64,000 nt of DNA from Sporomusa sp. KB1 (lineage in GTDB: Bacteria > Bacillota > Negativicutes > Sporomusales > Sporomusaceae). Where the stretch lies: the NCBI RefSeq assembly GCF_007830295.1, contig NZ_VLKC01000002.1, forward strand, positions 1,960-65,959, given 5' to 3'. Below are positions 53,027-64,000 of the stretch, piece by piece. The notes beneath the pieces are model-generated. The model had not been told where the DNA came from, ran no database searches, and saw only the letters and a program-made list of their open reading frames with translations. The position numbers and the translations under genes are program-made. The stretch's first letter is position 1; each line of letters opens with the position of its first letter.

Positions 53027-54193
53027 CTACTGCTTAGCCGGAGTCTGCGCATCCGGTTGTATCATAGTTACCTGCAAAGCAGTTCCCTGTTTTACCTTGT
53101 CAATACCTTCGACCACAATCCGGTCGGTGGCGCTCAAGCCTTCTTCCACCAGCCACATATCGCCGATTTTATTGCCAAGCTTGACCTGTCTGCTTTCGGC
53201 TTTGTTATCATCAGTTACCACAATAACAAAGGTATTATCAAGCACTTGCTTAACGGCTTTTTGCGGAATGAGGAGCGCGCCCTTGCGTACATCTTCCTGG
53301 ACAACTACCCGCGCAAACATTCCCGGCAGCAGAAACTTCTGCGGATTGTCAAAGCTGGCTTTTAGCGTAATCGTGCCTGTCGTATCACTAACCCCTCTGT
53401 CAATTTGTTCAACCCGGCCAATAAGCGAATATTCTTTGCCATCACTTAGGATGAGCTGCAGATGTTCTTTAAAATTGTCAGGCAGCGTTCCATTGCCGTT
53501 GCGAATATATTTCAGGTATTCGGTTTCACTCATGCTAAACTGCACCCACACCGGATCAATGGAAGATACGGTCGCCATGACGGTGGAACCGGCTGCCACA
53601 TAATACCCCTGGCTTACATCATTGACATCAATACGGCCATCTACCGGCGAAAGAATTAAGGTATCCTGTTCATCCTGAATGGCTTGCTGCAAACTGGCCC
53701 GATTAACTTCAACAGTAGCCGCTTCTTCTTCGGCCTGAGACTGGTAGGCATCTACCGTTTGCTGCGCAACCCCTTTTATCGCTGCCAATTTCTCATAGCG
53801 CTCCACGTCTTTTTGCGTATTGTTAAGGGTGGCCTGGGCTTTATTCACTGAGGCCCGCGCCGAAATAATAGCTGACTGATATTGTTTATTGTCAATCTGG
53901 AATAACGGCTGTCCCTTATAGACGGTGTCGCCGCCATTTACCATCTTCGTCACAATATTACCGGATACTTTGGACATGATTTTTATTTCACTTTTTGCTT
54001 TTACCTGCCCGACAAATTCACTGGTAATTGGCGTATCGCACGTTACTACTTGCATCGCCTTTACCGCAATGGTCTGAGCGGCATTAGTCGGTTGCGTTTT
54101 GGACAACATTCCGCTGCGTACAACAACAATGCCAAGCAAAACAACTACAACAAACAATCCAACATACAGTTGCTTAGAACCCTTGATCCTCAC
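53027..54193 (-). CDS. RND efflux periplasmic adaptor (MFP)
   Basis: 388 residues with one N-terminal membrane anchor (LYVGLFVVVVLLGIVVV). The lipoyl-like half domains (EIKIMSKVSGNIVTKMVNGGDTVYKGQPLFQIDN and LILSPVDGRIDVNDVSQGYYV, in parts) flank a coiled-coil hairpin near residues 100-165 that reaches the TolC partner. A GTG start follows GGAGG. It links the inner-membrane pump to the outer-membrane channel. Twelve bases separate it from the permease gene. Confidence 0.95.
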   Translation of the reverse strand: MRIKGSKQLYVGLFVVVVLLGIVVVRSGMLSKTQPTNAAQTIAVKAMQVVTCDTPITSEFVGQVKAKSEIKIMSKVSGNIVTKMVNGGDTVYKGQPLFQIDNKQYQSAIISARASVNKAQATLNNTQKDVERYEKLAAIKGVAQQTVDAYQSQAEEEAATVEVNRASLQQAIQDEQDTLILSPVDGRIDVNDVSQGYYVAAGSTVMATVSSIDPVWVQFSMSETEYLKYIRNGNGTLPDNFKEHLQLILSDGKEYSLIGRVEQIDRGVSDTTGTITLKASFDNPQKFLLPGMFARVVVQEDVRKGALLIPQKAVKQVLDNTFVIVVTDDNKAESRQVKLGNKIGDMWLVEEGLSATDRIVVEGIDKVKQGTALQVTMIQPDAQTPAKQ

Positions 54194-54216
54194 TTGTCAT
54201 TCCTCCATTTTCACTG

Positions 54217-55512
54217 TTATTGTACCGGCAAACCCATCGCCTGTTCCAGTTTCGCTTTGTTTGTATTGTAATCATACAACGCCTGAATATAATCCTTTTT
54301 AGCAGAATCCAGTGAAAGTACCGCGTCACGCAAATCAAGATTGGTTCCAATCCCAACCTCATAACGGGCTTTCTGGATCATTAAACTTTCTTCTGCATAG
54401 TCTACAGATACCTTATTGGCATCAATCTGTTTTTCCGCCTCATGCATACTCAAATAATACTGACGCACATTCAGCAAAATTGTATCGCGCTCTTGCCTGG
54501 ACTTATCCATTACCATATCCACATTATGCCGGGCTTGCTTAACCTGGGCATCGGTTACACCGGCATCAAATACATTGATCGATGTAGTTAATTTCAACAG
54601 CCAATTGCTGTTTTTTGATCCTGGTAAATGGCTGTCATACCAGTCCTGTTCAGCTGTCAAGTCGACAGTTGGCCGACGACCGCTTTTAGCAATATCTACA
54701 TCATACTGGGCATTGGTGATTTTAGCTTCATATTGGGCCAACTCCGGCCGGTGGCCCTCAGCATAGGTAAGACATTCTTCCAGGGTCTGAGGGTATTTTA
54801 TGTAAGCAAAATTATCTTTGATCGTAACTTCAGTGGTATGTGGCAAGCCAATGTCATTGTTTAGTGCGGCTACCGCATTCGTATAATTGTTTTGCGCCTT
54901 AACTAAATCATTCTGGGCTCCGGCCAAATCTACCTGACTTGACAATACATCGGTCTTAGCCACCATACCTAAGTCAAATTTATCCTTAACCAGCTTCAGG
55001 TGTTCTTCATAATTACTGACCGTTTCCTGATTCACCTGTACTTCATTAAGGTATTCCAACACAGTAAGATAGTCGGTAATTACCGTCAGTCTAAGCTGCT
55101 GCTTGGCCGCATCAATATCCAGTTCTGCCACCTTAAGATCAAGTTTGGCCTGTTCAATCTTACCTTCCAGTTTACCACCAGAATATAAAGGTAGCGTAAG
55201 TGCAACCTGATTATCAAAATTAGTCGTATATTCATATGTAGATGTTTCGGTTTCCGCCGGTGGAGTGTTATACCGCTTGTCGGTATGAGTTAAATCAATG
55301 GAAAGCCCTTTGTTTTTCTTGGCTTCCTTCATGGCCCAATAGTACTTTGCTCTAGACGATTGGGCATATTTGATGTCATAGTTATTTTTTAAAGCTAGAG
55401 CAACACAGTCTTCTACCGATAGTTCCACCGCCGTGGCAGACACCGGCTGGATTACTGTCAGCAGCATGATAATCGGGATAATTACCCAAAAGTATCGCTG
55501 GTATCTTCTCAT
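54217..55512 (-). CDS. TolC family outer membrane channel
   Basis: 431 residues with a signal peptide ending VSATA (residue 28). The two TolC repeats are visible as paired helix-rich stretches with the pattern LSVEDCVALALKNNYDIKYAQSS and LEECLTYAEGHRPELAQYEAKI, in parts. It forms the outer-membrane exit duct, direct evidence for a diderm envelope. AGGAGG precedes the ATG. First gene of the efflux operon, behind a promoter overlapped by a 31-base inverted repeat. Confidence 0.95.
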   Translation of the reverse strand: MRRYQRYFWVIIPIIMLLTVIQPVSATAVELSVEDCVALALKNNYDIKYAQSSRAKYYWAMKEAKKNKGLSIDLTHTDKRYNTPPAETETSTYEYTTNFDNQVALTLPLYSGGKLEGKIEQAKLDLKVAELDIDAAKQQLRLTVITDYLTVLEYLNEVQVNQETVSNYEEHLKLVKDKFDLGMVAKTDVLSSQVDLAGAQNDLVKAQNNYTNAVAALNNDIGLPHTTEVTIKDNFAYIKYPQTLEECLTYAEGHRPELAQYEAKITNAQYDVDIAKSGRRPTVDLTAEQDWYDSHLPGSKNSNWLLKLTTSINVFDAGVTDAQVKQARHNVDMVMDKSRQERDTILLNVRQYYLSMHEAEKQIDANKVSVDYAEESLMIQKARYEVGIGTNLDLRDAVLSLDSAKKDYIQALYDYNTNKAKLEQAMGLPVQ

Positions 55513-55611
55513 ACTAAAAACCTCCTAAAAATCATTGTATTTGCGAGCATTCTTTGTTTCTCCTTACAACTTGTGAATTTTTCTTTGATTTGCTGTGTTA
55601 TCTGTGATATA

Positions 55612-55642
55612 ATATAAATAAATATTTATTATTTATTTATAT
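55612..55642. promoter_or_regulatory. 31-bp inverted repeat, candidate MarR operator
   Basis: ATATAAATAAATA, five bases, TATTTATTTATAT: a perfect 13-base-arm repeat. It lies just downstream of the predicted efflux start point and within the promoter region of the divergent MarR gene, so one protein could control both. Confidence 0.65.
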
Positions 55643-55664
55643 TGATGGTAAATCTTTATTTACT

Positions 55665-55694
55665 ATTTTACGCCTTTTAGTCTCCTATTGTCAA
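55665..55694 (-). promoter_or_regulatory. Promoter of the RND efflux operon
   Basis: Minus strand TTGACA (55694-55689), 18-base spacer, TAAAAT (55670-55665). The 31-base inverted repeat occupies about +16 to +46. Confidence 0.65.
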
Positions 55695-55716
55695 TACAAA
55701 CTTAGGGGTGAGCTTT

Positions 55717-56148
55717 TTGAGTTATATAACAACCGCCGAAACACTATTTCATTTGATTCCGCTTCTTGATAAAAAGTTTATACGGCCTGTCGCCCAACAT
55801 TTCAAACCCCAGCTTACTCAGATTCAGTTTCATGTATTAACAATAGCAAGAGAAAATAAAGCTACTATGACCGAGCTTGCCAATGAAATACTCCTGTCAA
55901 AGCAACAAATGACACCGATTATTGACAAATTAGTCACCGAGGGCCTTGTACAGCGGGAATACGATGCTATTGATAGAAGAATTATCCGAATAAGCATAAC
56001 TTCGGCTGGCTTACAGCTATGTGAACAGGCAAAAGTGCAAACAATCACGGTGCTCCGGAATAAACTTGAGTGTTTGAGTGAGAACGACTTAATCTCTTTG
56101 GATAAAGTTATCAGTGAATTTTCGCGAATTGCCCATAAACTGCCTTAA
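55717..56148 (+). CDS. MarR family regulator of the efflux operon
   Basis: About 143 residues. AGGGGTGAG before the TTG at 55717 favours that start; a GTG at 55708 is in the same frame but sits within the site. The winged helix is ITIARENKATMTELANEILLSKQQMTP followed by the wing EYDAIDRRIIRISITSAGLQL, in parts. It is divergent from the RND operon and probably represses both through the inverted repeat between them (inference). Effector unknown. Confidence 0.9.
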   Translation: MSYITTAETLFHLIPLLDKKFIRPVAQHFKPQLTQIQFHVLTIARENKATMTELANEILLSKQQMTPIIDKLVTEGLVQREYDAIDRRIIRISITSAGLQLCEQAKVQTITVLRNKLECLSENDLISLDKVISEFSRIAHKLP

Positions 56149-56193
56149 TTCTTTTGATTTTGTTCAATCATCACTGTATGGACAAAAGTATAT

Positions 56194-56260
56194 TGTAATT
56201 GCAAAAAGATGATTGAAACCCGCGAGGTTCGCGGGTTTCAATCATCTTTTTGCAATTACA
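56194..56260. terminator. 67-base perfect palindrome between convergent genes
   Basis: Two 32-base arms with no mismatch enclose a three-base loop (GGT). The G/C core CCCGCGA is followed outward by CAATCATCTTTTTGCAATTACA. It lies between the MarR stop (+) and the DUF948 stop (-) and would end transcription both ways, but it is longer and more exact than usual terminators. Confidence 0.7.
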
Positions 56261-56285
56261 GTGCTGGCTGCAATCCCTTGCACTG

Positions 56286-56651
56286 CTAAGCCGCCTTTGA
56301 AAATACTGCTTTGACAACATCGCTGACAATCCTGGCATAAAAAGCAAACGTCTCAAAACTTTCCCGTAATTCTTCCACTGTATCAGTAAACTCGCCTGGC
56401 AGGGCCCGGACGGCCCTATTTGTATGGTCAGTAGTTTCCTTCAAGCTTACGGTAAGTTCATTAATATTGGTAAGCGTCTCCTTAAACAACGAAACAGTTT
56501 CACCGATATCGTCCTGATGTGCATCCAAAACGCCGCGTACCAAACACAACACACCTAGTGCTCGACGCAAAACTGCGATAAGGTAGCCACCAATAATAAC
56601 AAGTAACACAAACAAACTGAACAACCCGGCGTCGTATAATGAGATATACAA
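56286..56651 (-). CDS. DUF948 membrane protein
   Basis: 121 residues from a TTG start with GAAGGGG upstream. One N-terminal membrane segment (LFSLFVLLVIIGGYLIAVL) is followed by a helical tail with LFKETLTNINELTVSLKETTDHTNRAV, the heptad-like DUF948 pattern. Family members accompany YtxH-type general-stress proteins in Firmicutes, and a YtxH gene lies just upstream on the same strand. Function unknown. Confidence 0.8.
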   Translation of the reverse strand: MYISLYDAGLFSLFVLLVIIGGYLIAVLRRALGVLCLVRGVLDAHQDDIGETVSLFKETLTNINELTVSLKETTDHTNRAVRALPGEFTDTVEELRESFETFAFYARIVSDVVKAVFSKAA

Positions 56652-56731
56652 GCTATCCCCTTCTTTCAGCGCAATAAAGTGATGATGTTATAACCCAATT
56701 TGAAGCTTGCTCAACCGATGAATTAACAAGT

Positions 56732-56753
56732 GGCCGGGCATTGCTGCCCGGCC
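56732..56753 (-). terminator. G/C-rich hairpin after the YtxH gene
   Basis: GGCCGGGCA / TGCCCGGCC with a four-base loop, 27 bases after the YtxH stop. No T run follows on the minus strand, so it may weaken rather than end transcription into the DUF948 gene. Confidence 0.5.
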
Positions 56754-56779
56754 ATCCAGCCTTTTTCCACGGAAATAAG

Positions 56780-57079
56780 TTATTGCGGGACTTCCTCATT
56801 CACATCAGAATTTGTCCGGCCAGCAATTTCCTTCTTAACCTCTGCAACCTTTTCTTTTGTCTTTTCGACGATTTCTTTGGCTTTTCCAGGGAGTTCTTTA
56901 GCAGCCTCAGCAATGTCGGCCCGAGTGTCCTTGCCAGATTTAGGTGCCAATAGTACGCCGGCAGCAGCTCCGACAGTCACACCAATGGCGGCACCAATCG
57001 CTGCATTTTGCAGGGCTTTTTTCTGTTGCTTTTGCTTACGCTCCTTTTTTCCTCTTTCGATTAAATCCATAATCGACAT
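56780..57079 (-). CDS. YtxH family general stress protein
   Basis: 99 residues from the ATG at 57079 (GGAGGTGG upstream; a GTG at 57088 overlaps that site). A glycine-rich hydrophobic stretch AAIGAAIGVTVGAAAGVLLAPKSGKD near residues 27-52 is the YtxH signature, followed by a Lys/Glu-rich helix (AKEIVEKTKEKVAEVKKE). It is probably a membrane-associated stress protein and forms a pair with the DUF948 gene. Confidence 0.85.
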   Translation of the reverse strand: MSIMDLIERGKKERKQKQQKKALQNAAIGAAIGVTVGAAAGVLLAPKSGKDTRADIAEAAKELPGKAKEIVEKTKEKVAEVKKEIAGRTNSDVNEEVPQ

Positions 57080-57225
57080 GCCTACCACCTCCGGTAATTA
57101 TTGGATATTAACTATGTTCTTTAACCTTCGACAAAAATCTCAAAAACACCTGCTAATATCTTTTCTAAAAACAAAAAGTCTGGATAGATTTTTTTAATTA
57201 TTGCTGCATACATCGCTGAAAATAA

Positions 57226-57254
57226 TTGTCATTTCATAGTACCAAGGCTATAAT
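57226..57254 (+). promoter_or_regulatory. Promoter of the CoA-dehydratase activase gene
   Basis: TTGTCA (57226-57231), 17-base spacer, TATAAT (57249-57254); start codon at 57332. Confidence 0.7.
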
Positions 57255-57331
57255 AAATTTAAACAGTGTTTCATCTCTTTTTTAATCTTAACTTTGTGGC
57301 AATTTGCTGCGTAATGAGGTGAAAAAGCAAA

Positions 57332-60300
57332 ATGGATAAAGCTCTGCGTGTTGGTATTGATATTGGTTCAACAACAATAAAAATGATTATTCTTAATAAG
57401 CAAAACAACATTATTTTTCAGCACTATGTAAGACACTGCTCTGATATAACACTTGCGTTTCAGACCGTTGTGGCCAAAGCCCAGCATGTCCTGCGGCAAA
57501 CCTTGGCATCGGTTATGTTTACAGGCTCAGCAGGTATTAGCATTGCTAAGACACTTGAGCTGCCGTTTATCCAGGAGGTAATCGCCTCCACCACGGCGGT
57601 CAGGCACCTTATCCCCACTACCAGCACCGCCATTGAGCTTGGTGGGGAAGATGCCAAAATTACCTATTTTGGCAACACCCTGGAACAGCGAATGAACGGT
57701 GTCTGCGCCGGTGGCACTGGTGCATTTATTGATCATATGGCGTCACTATTAGCGACCGATCCCGCAGGCCTGAATGAACTAGCAAAAAACTATCGCACCC
57801 TCTATCCGATTGCTTCCCGTTGTGGTGTATTTGCCAAAACTGACGTGCAGGCACTAATGAATGAAGGTGTTTCCAAAGAAGATATCGCTGCTTCTGTTTT
57901 ACAGGCAGTGGTGAATCAAACAATTAGCAGTTTATCACAAGGCCGGGTGATTAGCGGTAAAGTCGCTTTTTTAGGCGGCCCTTTATATTTTTTGTCAGAG
58001 CTAAGAAAACGGTTTACTGAAACCTTGGGGTTAGCGCCTGACCAAGTACTAAATCCAGAGTGTTCACAGTATTTTGTGGCAATCGGAGCCGCACTGGCCT
58101 TACACGAAGAGCCGGTTGCCTATAATATCTTGCCTGCAAGATCTCCCAAGTTGTTACTGCACCAGGAGAATGAAAACGCCTTGTCCCCACTGTTTGCTAC
58201 TGAGGAAGCCTATCAGCAATTTGCTGCCAGGCATGCGCGCTATACCGTTAAACGTGCAAACCTAACTACCTATATTGGCAAGGCCTATTTAGGAATTGAT
58301 GCCGGCTCAACGACAACTAAGCTGGCACTTATCAGCGAAACCGGTCACTTATTATATTCCTATTATGGCAGTAACAAAGGCCATCCGTTAGATACAGTAA
58401 TTATGGCACTTAACGATATGTATCCGCGACTGAATGACAATATCCGGATTATTTATTCAGCTGTTACCGGGTATGGCGAACAATTTATCAAGGCAGCTTT
58501 ACAGGTGGACATTGGCGAAGTCGAGACTGTGACCCATCTCAAAGCGGCCAAGCATTTTTTGCCTGACGTTACCTTTGTACTGGATATTGGCGGTCAGGAT
58601 ATGAAAAGCTTTTTTGTGCGTGATGGCATTATTACCGCCATCATGCTCAATGAAGCTTGTTCTGCTGGTTGCGGTTCGTTCATTGAAAACTTTTCTCAAG
58701 CCATGAATATGACAGCAGCCGAATTCTCACAGCTTGGGCTGCAAGCGAAAAGACCGGTTGATCTTGGCAGCCGCTGTACGGTTTTTATGAACTCTAAGGT
58801 CAAGCAGTCGCAAAAAGAAGGTGCTACGGTTGGTGACATTTCCGCGGGAATTGCCATTTCTATCATAAAAAACGCCCTGTTCAAGGTCATTCGTTTAAAA
58901 AACATGGATGAACTGGGCACTAACATCGTAGTCCAGGGTGGTACTTTTTATAATGACGCCGTACTGCGGGCTATGGAGCAAACCATTGGACGGGAAGTTG
59001 TCCGCCCCGACATAGCTGGCCTGATGGGCGCCTTCGGTGCAGCGCTGCTTGCCAGGGAACGCTGCGGGTCAGCCACAGGAACTTCGTTGTTGCCGGCGAC
59101 TGGGCTTGCTGGGTTTACCTCCCATACCACCAATCACCGCTGTCAGGGTTGTGGCAACCGGTGCCTGATTACCACGCAGCACTTTTCCAATGGTCAGGAC
59201 TATCATGCGGGCAACCGCTGCGAACGCGGCGTTGGCAAGGCTAAAGCACATGACAGCCTGCCTAATCTTTATGCCTATAAATACCAGCGGCTATTTCAGT
59301 ATCAGCCATTGGCTGATTCACTGGCGCCACGCGGGATTATCGGTATTCCCCGGGTGCTCAATATGTATGAAGATTACCCGTTCTGGTTTACGTTTTTCAC
59401 CAGACTTGGTTACCGGGTCATTCTATCCGGCCGTTCCTCCCGCCAGCTATATGAGCTGGCCATGGAAACCATTCCTTCTGACTCTATTTGCTACCCGGCC
59501 AAGCTTGCTCATGGGCATGTTAGCCAGTTACTCCGACAGGGGATAAAAAAGATATTTTATCCCTGTATCCCTTACAACCTCCAGGAAGACCCAACAGCTG
59601 ACAACTGCTATAACTGTCCGATTGTTACGTCCTATCCGGAAAATATCAAAGCAAATATGGATGCCTTACGCGACAAAGACATCGTATTTCTTCACCCCTT
59701 TTTACCGCTCAACAATCGTGACCGCTTACTTAGCAGACTAGCGCAGGAATTGTCGGCCGAACAGATTTCCCGGTCTGAACTTGCTCTAGCAGTAGATGCG
59801 GCCTATGCTGAACTTGACCGCTATAAAACCGATGTCCGTGCCAAGGGTCAGGCAGCCCTTGCCTACATGGCTGACAACAATTGTAAAGGCGTTGTATTAG
59901 CTGGCAGACCCTATCATATTGATCCCGAGATTAATCATGGATTGCCTGAACTCATCCAATCCTTTGGGCTGGCTGTATTATCAGAAGATGCCATCAGGCA
60001 TTTAGCACCAATACCCAGACCGCTGCGGGTTGTTGATCAATGGACCTATCATTCACGACTATATGCAGCAGCCAGCTTTGTTGCCAGCCGGCCTGCTATA
60101 GAATTAATCCAGATTAACTCGTTTGGCTGCGGCCTTGATGCCATAGTTATTGACCAAGTTAAAGAAATTCTCGAAACTCACCGCCGCATCCACACAGTGG
60201 TTAAGCTGGATGAAATTAACAATCTCGGCGCCGCTAGAATCAGGGTACGCTCTCTGCTGGCCGCCCTTCAGGAGCAAGGGCGAAATTCTCTAGCCAACCA

Positions 60301-61552
60301 GGCAGCAGAACAGGCAGCCACCCGTCCACCTGTTTTTACCGCTAAAATGAAAAACCGCCACACAATCCTGGCACCCCAGCTCTCTCCTATTCATTTTCAA
60401 TTTCTGGAACCGGGATTTCAAAAAGCTGGCTATCAATTAGTGGTCCTGCCGACTCCCAACCAAACAGCCATTGAGGAAGGCCTAAAATTTGTTCATAATG
60501 ATGCCTGTTACCCTACAATTATCGTTGTGGGACAATTATTACAGGCCTTGAAATCCGGAAATTATGACTTATCTGCCACATCAGTTATGTTGGCTCAAAC
60601 TGGCGGCGGCTGCCGGGCAACCAATTACGTAGCCATCGCCCGGAAAGCCTTACGCGATGCCGGCATGTCCCAGGTACCGGTACTTGCTTTGGGTGGGCAG
60701 ACCGGCTTTTCCCTGACATTTCCCCTGTTAGAAAGCCTAATCATTAGTATCATTTACGGCGACCTGTTGATGCGGGTGCTATACCGGGTACGGCCCTATG
60801 AAAAATACCCTGGTTCGGCGCAATCGCTATGCGATACTTGGTCTGCCAAATGCCGTCAGGACATGCTCATCGGTGTCAAGCACAATTTTGCCAGCAATAT
60901 ATTTGGCATTGTCCGGGATTTTGACAAGCTGGAACTTGATGAGCGGCCAGCTAAGCCCCGTGTCGGTCTAGTTGGCGAGATCCTGGTTAAATATCACCCA
61001 ACAGCAAATAATAACCTTGTTAATTTGTTGGAATGCGAGGGCGCTGAAGCCGTCGTGCCTGATCTGCTGGATTTCTTCTTATACTGTGCTTATGACAACA
61101 AGGTGCACTACGACTTGCTGGCAGGTACCTTGCTAAATAAAATAAAAGGCAATCTCTTTATCAAGGTTGTTGAGTTCTACCGCCGCCATCTCCGCAAAGC
61201 GCTAACAAACAGCAAGCGTTTTACGCCACCGCTTACGATTGAGCATATTGCCCAATTGGCAGCCAAACATTTATCCTTGGGAAATCTCACCGGCGAAGGC
61301 TGGCTGCTGACAGGTGAAATGGTGGAGTTGATTGATAACGGAATAACTAATATTGTGTGTTTGCAGCCGTTTGCCTGCTTACCCAATCATATTACCGGCA
61401 AAGGCATGATCCACGAATTGCGGCACAGTTACCCTGCTGTCAATATTGTTCCGATCGACTATGACCCCGGCGCTAGTGAGGTTAACCAGTTAAATCGAAT
61501 AAAACTGATGCTGGCTGTAGCCAAAACAAAAATTGAACAAGGTATAAGTTAA
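57332..61552 (+). CDS. Large acyl-CoA dehydratase activase-related protein (two ASKHA heads)
   Basis: 1406 residues. Two BcrAD/BadFG ATPase domains lie in tandem: residues 1-260 ([51 protein letters not shown]) and about 325-590 ([51 protein letters not shown]). Each has the two cysteines that bridge the 4Fe-4S cluster of activases. A DUF2229 part (about 620-900) and an HgdB-like C-terminal part follow, with clustered cysteines ([16 protein letters not shown]). The classical activase feeds an electron to a 2-hydroxyacyl-CoA dehydratase using ATP. This fused type is widespread in anaerobes, but its client is not known. No dehydratase gene is adjacent. Confidence 0.9.
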   Translation: MDKALRVGIDIGSTTIKMIILNKQNNIIFQHYVRHCSDITLAFQTVVAKAQHVLRQTLASVMFTGSAGISIAKTLELPFIQEVIASTTAVRHLIPTTSTAIELGGEDAKITYFGNTLEQRMNGVCAGGTGAFIDHMASLLATDPAGLNELAKNYRTLYPIASRCGVFAKTDVQALMNEGVSKEDIAASVLQAVVNQTISSLSQGRVISGKVAFLGGPLYFLSELRKRFTETLGLAPDQVLNPECSQYFVAIGAALALHEEPVAYNILPARSPKLLLHQENENALSPLFATEEAYQQFAARHARYTVKRANLTTYIGKAYLGIDAGSTTTKLALISETGHLLYSYYGSNKGHPLDTVIMALNDMYPRLNDNIRIIYSAVTGYGEQFIKAALQVDIGEVETVTHLKAAKHFLPDVTFVLDIGGQDMKSFFVRDGIITAIMLNEACSAGCGSFIENFSQAMNMTAAEFSQLGLQAKRPVDLGSRCTVFMNSKVKQSQKEGATVGDISAGIAISIIKNALFKVIRLKNMDELGTNIVVQGGTFYNDAVLRAMEQTIGREVVRPDIAGLMGAFGAALLARERCGSATGTSLLPATGLAGFTSHTTNHRCQGCGNRCLITTQHFSNGQDYHAGNRCERGVGKAKAHDSLPNLYAYKYQRLFQYQPLADSLAPRGIIGIPRVLNMYEDYPFWFTFFTRLGYRVILSGRSSRQLYELAMETIPSDSICYPAKLAHGHVSQLLRQGIKKIFYPCIPYNLQEDPTADNCYNCPIVTSYPENIKANMDALRDKDIVFLHPFLPLNNRDRLLSRLAQELSAEQISRSELALAVDAAYAELDRYKTDVRAKGQAALAYMADNNCKGVVLAGRPYHIDPEINHGLPELIQSFGLAVLSEDAIRHLAPIPRPLRVVDQWTYHSRLYAAASFVASRPAIELIQINSFGCGLDAIVIDQVKEILETHRRIHTVVKLDEINNLGAARIRVRSLLAALQEQGRNSLANQAAEQAATRPPVFTAKMKNRHTILAPQLSPIHFQFLEPGFQKAGYQLVVLPTPNQTAIEEGLKFVHNDACYPTIIVVGQLLQALKSGNYDLSATSVMLAQTGGGCRATNYVAIARKALRDAGMSQVPVLALGGQTGFSLTFPLLESLIISIIYGDLLMRVLYRVRPYEKYPGSAQSLCDTWSAKCRQDMLIGVKHNFASNIFGIVRDFDKLELDERPAKPRVGLVGEILVKYHPTANNNLVNLLECEGAEAVVPDLLDFFLYCAYDNKVHYDLLAGTLLNKIKGNLFIKVVEFYRRHLRKALTNSKRFTPPLTIEHIAQLAAKHLSLGNLTGEGWLLTGEMVELIDNGITNIVCLQPFACLPNHITGKGMIHELRHSYPAVNIVPIDYDPGASEVNQLNRIKLMLAVAKTKIEQGIS

Positions 61553-61565
61553 TGAGGTGAAGCAA

Positions 61566-62168
61566 TTGAAGACAAACTCACAAAATAACCTGACACCTAA
61601 GAAAAAAATTTTGGATGCCACATTGAAACTTATTGGTACTAATGGCATCCATCATACCACCTGTCGCAAAATTGCTGCCATGGCAGATGTTAATTTAGCC
61701 GCCATAAACTACTATTTTGGCTCCAAAGACACAGTCATTAACGAGGCCCTAAAAAGTTTTACCAGCACGCTGATGAGTTCCTTTGATTATCTGGATGACT
61801 TGAATGCACCGCCAGAGGAAAGAATTAGAAATTTTCTCAGAAGCTATGCCGATTATACCCTGGAATATCCGGATGTTTTCCGCAATTTCATTGAGCAAGT
61901 ACTGCATGAATCAGCTGCATCTTTTGAGTATATTGAATTTATGAAACAATCTGGTTTACATAAGTTAAAAATATCTGTCCGGGCAGTCACCCGGACACAG
62001 GTAACAGAAACCGAGTTAACAATGAAGATTTTTCAAATGTACAGCAGCTTGGAATTTCCGGTATTAGTGGGCAACAAAATGAAAATCCTGGCACAGTTTG
62101 ATTACTATGACCAGGACTCTCGCTACAAATATCTTGACTTAGTGTTAAAATCCTTATTAAATACATAA
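61566..62168 (+). CDS. TetR/AcrR family transcriptional regulator
   Basis: About 200 residues. The N-terminal helix-turn-helix is KKKILDATLKLIGTNGIHHTTCRKIA followed by DVNLAAINYYFGSKDTVINEAL, in parts; the remainder is the ligand domain. GAGGTGA followed by six bases favours the TTG at 61566; the GTG at 61557 overlaps that site. It begins a few bases after the activase stop, so the two genes are almost certainly co-transcribed and it may auto-regulate the pair. Confidence 0.9.
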   Translation: MKTNSQNNLTPKKKILDATLKLIGTNGIHHTTCRKIAAMADVNLAAINYYFGSKDTVINEALKSFTSTLMSSFDYLDDLNAPPEERIRNFLRSYADYTLEYPDVFRNFIEQVLHESAASFEYIEFMKQSGLHKLKISVRAVTRTQVTETELTMKIFQMYSSLEFPVLVGNKMKILAQFDYYDQDSRYKYLDLVLKSLLNT

Positions 62169-62191
62169 TGCATACCTTAATAATATTATAT

Positions 62192-62229
62192 AATGGGACG
62201 GTTATTGCAACTATAATAACCGTCCCATT
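62192..62229 (+). terminator. Terminator of the activase-TetR operon
   Basis: AATGGGACGGTTAT / ATAACCGTCCCATT, 14-base perfect arms with a ten-base loop, then TATAATCTC. Also readable from the other strand for the convergent DHA2 gene. Confidence 0.8.
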
Positions 62230-62300
62230 TATAATCTCTAATATCTTAAACTACGGTTAATCCTCAAAAGGTTTGCCCACCGAAGGTAAAGCTTTTTAAT

Positions 62301-63965
<1,665 letters not shown>

Positions 63966-64000
63966 TCACCCCTCCGTTATATCACGCTTACTAATTTCCT

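Overview
The window reads as chromosome from a diderm, anaerobic Firmicute of the Negativicutes (Sporomusa/Pelosinus-like). On the Firmicute side there is a T-box leader, strong TTGACA/TATAAT promoters, GGAGG-type ribosome binding sites, frequent TTG/GTG starts, DUF1540, YtxH and DUF948 proteins and rubrerythrin. On the diderm side there is a complete RND-adaptor-TolC efflux operon. The genus is an inference; only the first 57 bases of a 16S rRNA gene are present. Most genes lie on the minus strand.

Left end (1-9 kb): the 5' end of a 16S rRNA gene with tandem promoters; an LctP-family permease behind a T-box leader whose specifier reads UAC (Tyr); a small redox/stress group (DoxX, DUF1540, rubrerythrin); an MFS exporter; a thioesterase; a cell-wall amidase; a zinc-ribbon protein; and a STAS anti-anti-sigma gene followed by a broken phosphatase/anti-sigma kinase gene. 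9-18.5 kb: two secreted proteins of unknown function, an HD-GYP protein, a LysE exporter, a polar amino acid ABC transporter with an attenuator-like leader, and a MarR/nitroreductase pair with a perfect palindromic operator.

18.4-38.5 kb is the core of the window: a 20-kb purine catabolism locus of the yge/ygf/ssnA/xdhD type (hydantoinase, adenine deaminase, a YgeV-like sigma-54 activator, YqeB, SsnA, YgfK, RidA, a fused XdhD-type molybdenum hydroxylase, an NCS2 purine permease, carbamate kinase, a YgeW-like carbamoyltransferase, YgeY and YgeX). A well-spaced -24/-12 promoter precedes ygeX, and three copies of the inverted repeat TTATCA-N3-TGATAA lie 150-300 bp upstream, which makes a testable enhancer set for the YgeV-like activator. 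Together these genes would import purines, hydroxylate and open the rings, recover ATP through carbamoyl phosphate and yield pyruvate and ammonia; the order of steps is inferred.

38.5-49.7 kb holds secreted proteins (a DUF1036-CAP fusion and two small ones), a MalT-type and a second LuxR regulator, an M24 peptidase, an acetyl-CoA-type MetA, an MFS transporter, and three tandem paralogues that share a nearly identical signal peptide but carry different Gln/charged low-complexity tails, one built of 45-bp repeats. 49.8-64 kb holds the RND operon with a divergent MarR gene and a 31-bp inverted repeat between them, DUF948 and YtxH proteins, a 1406-residue two-headed CoA-dehydratase activase with a TetR gene directly downstream, and a 14-TM DHA2 exporter. 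I saw no tRNA gene, CRISPR array, intact insertion sequence or prophage.
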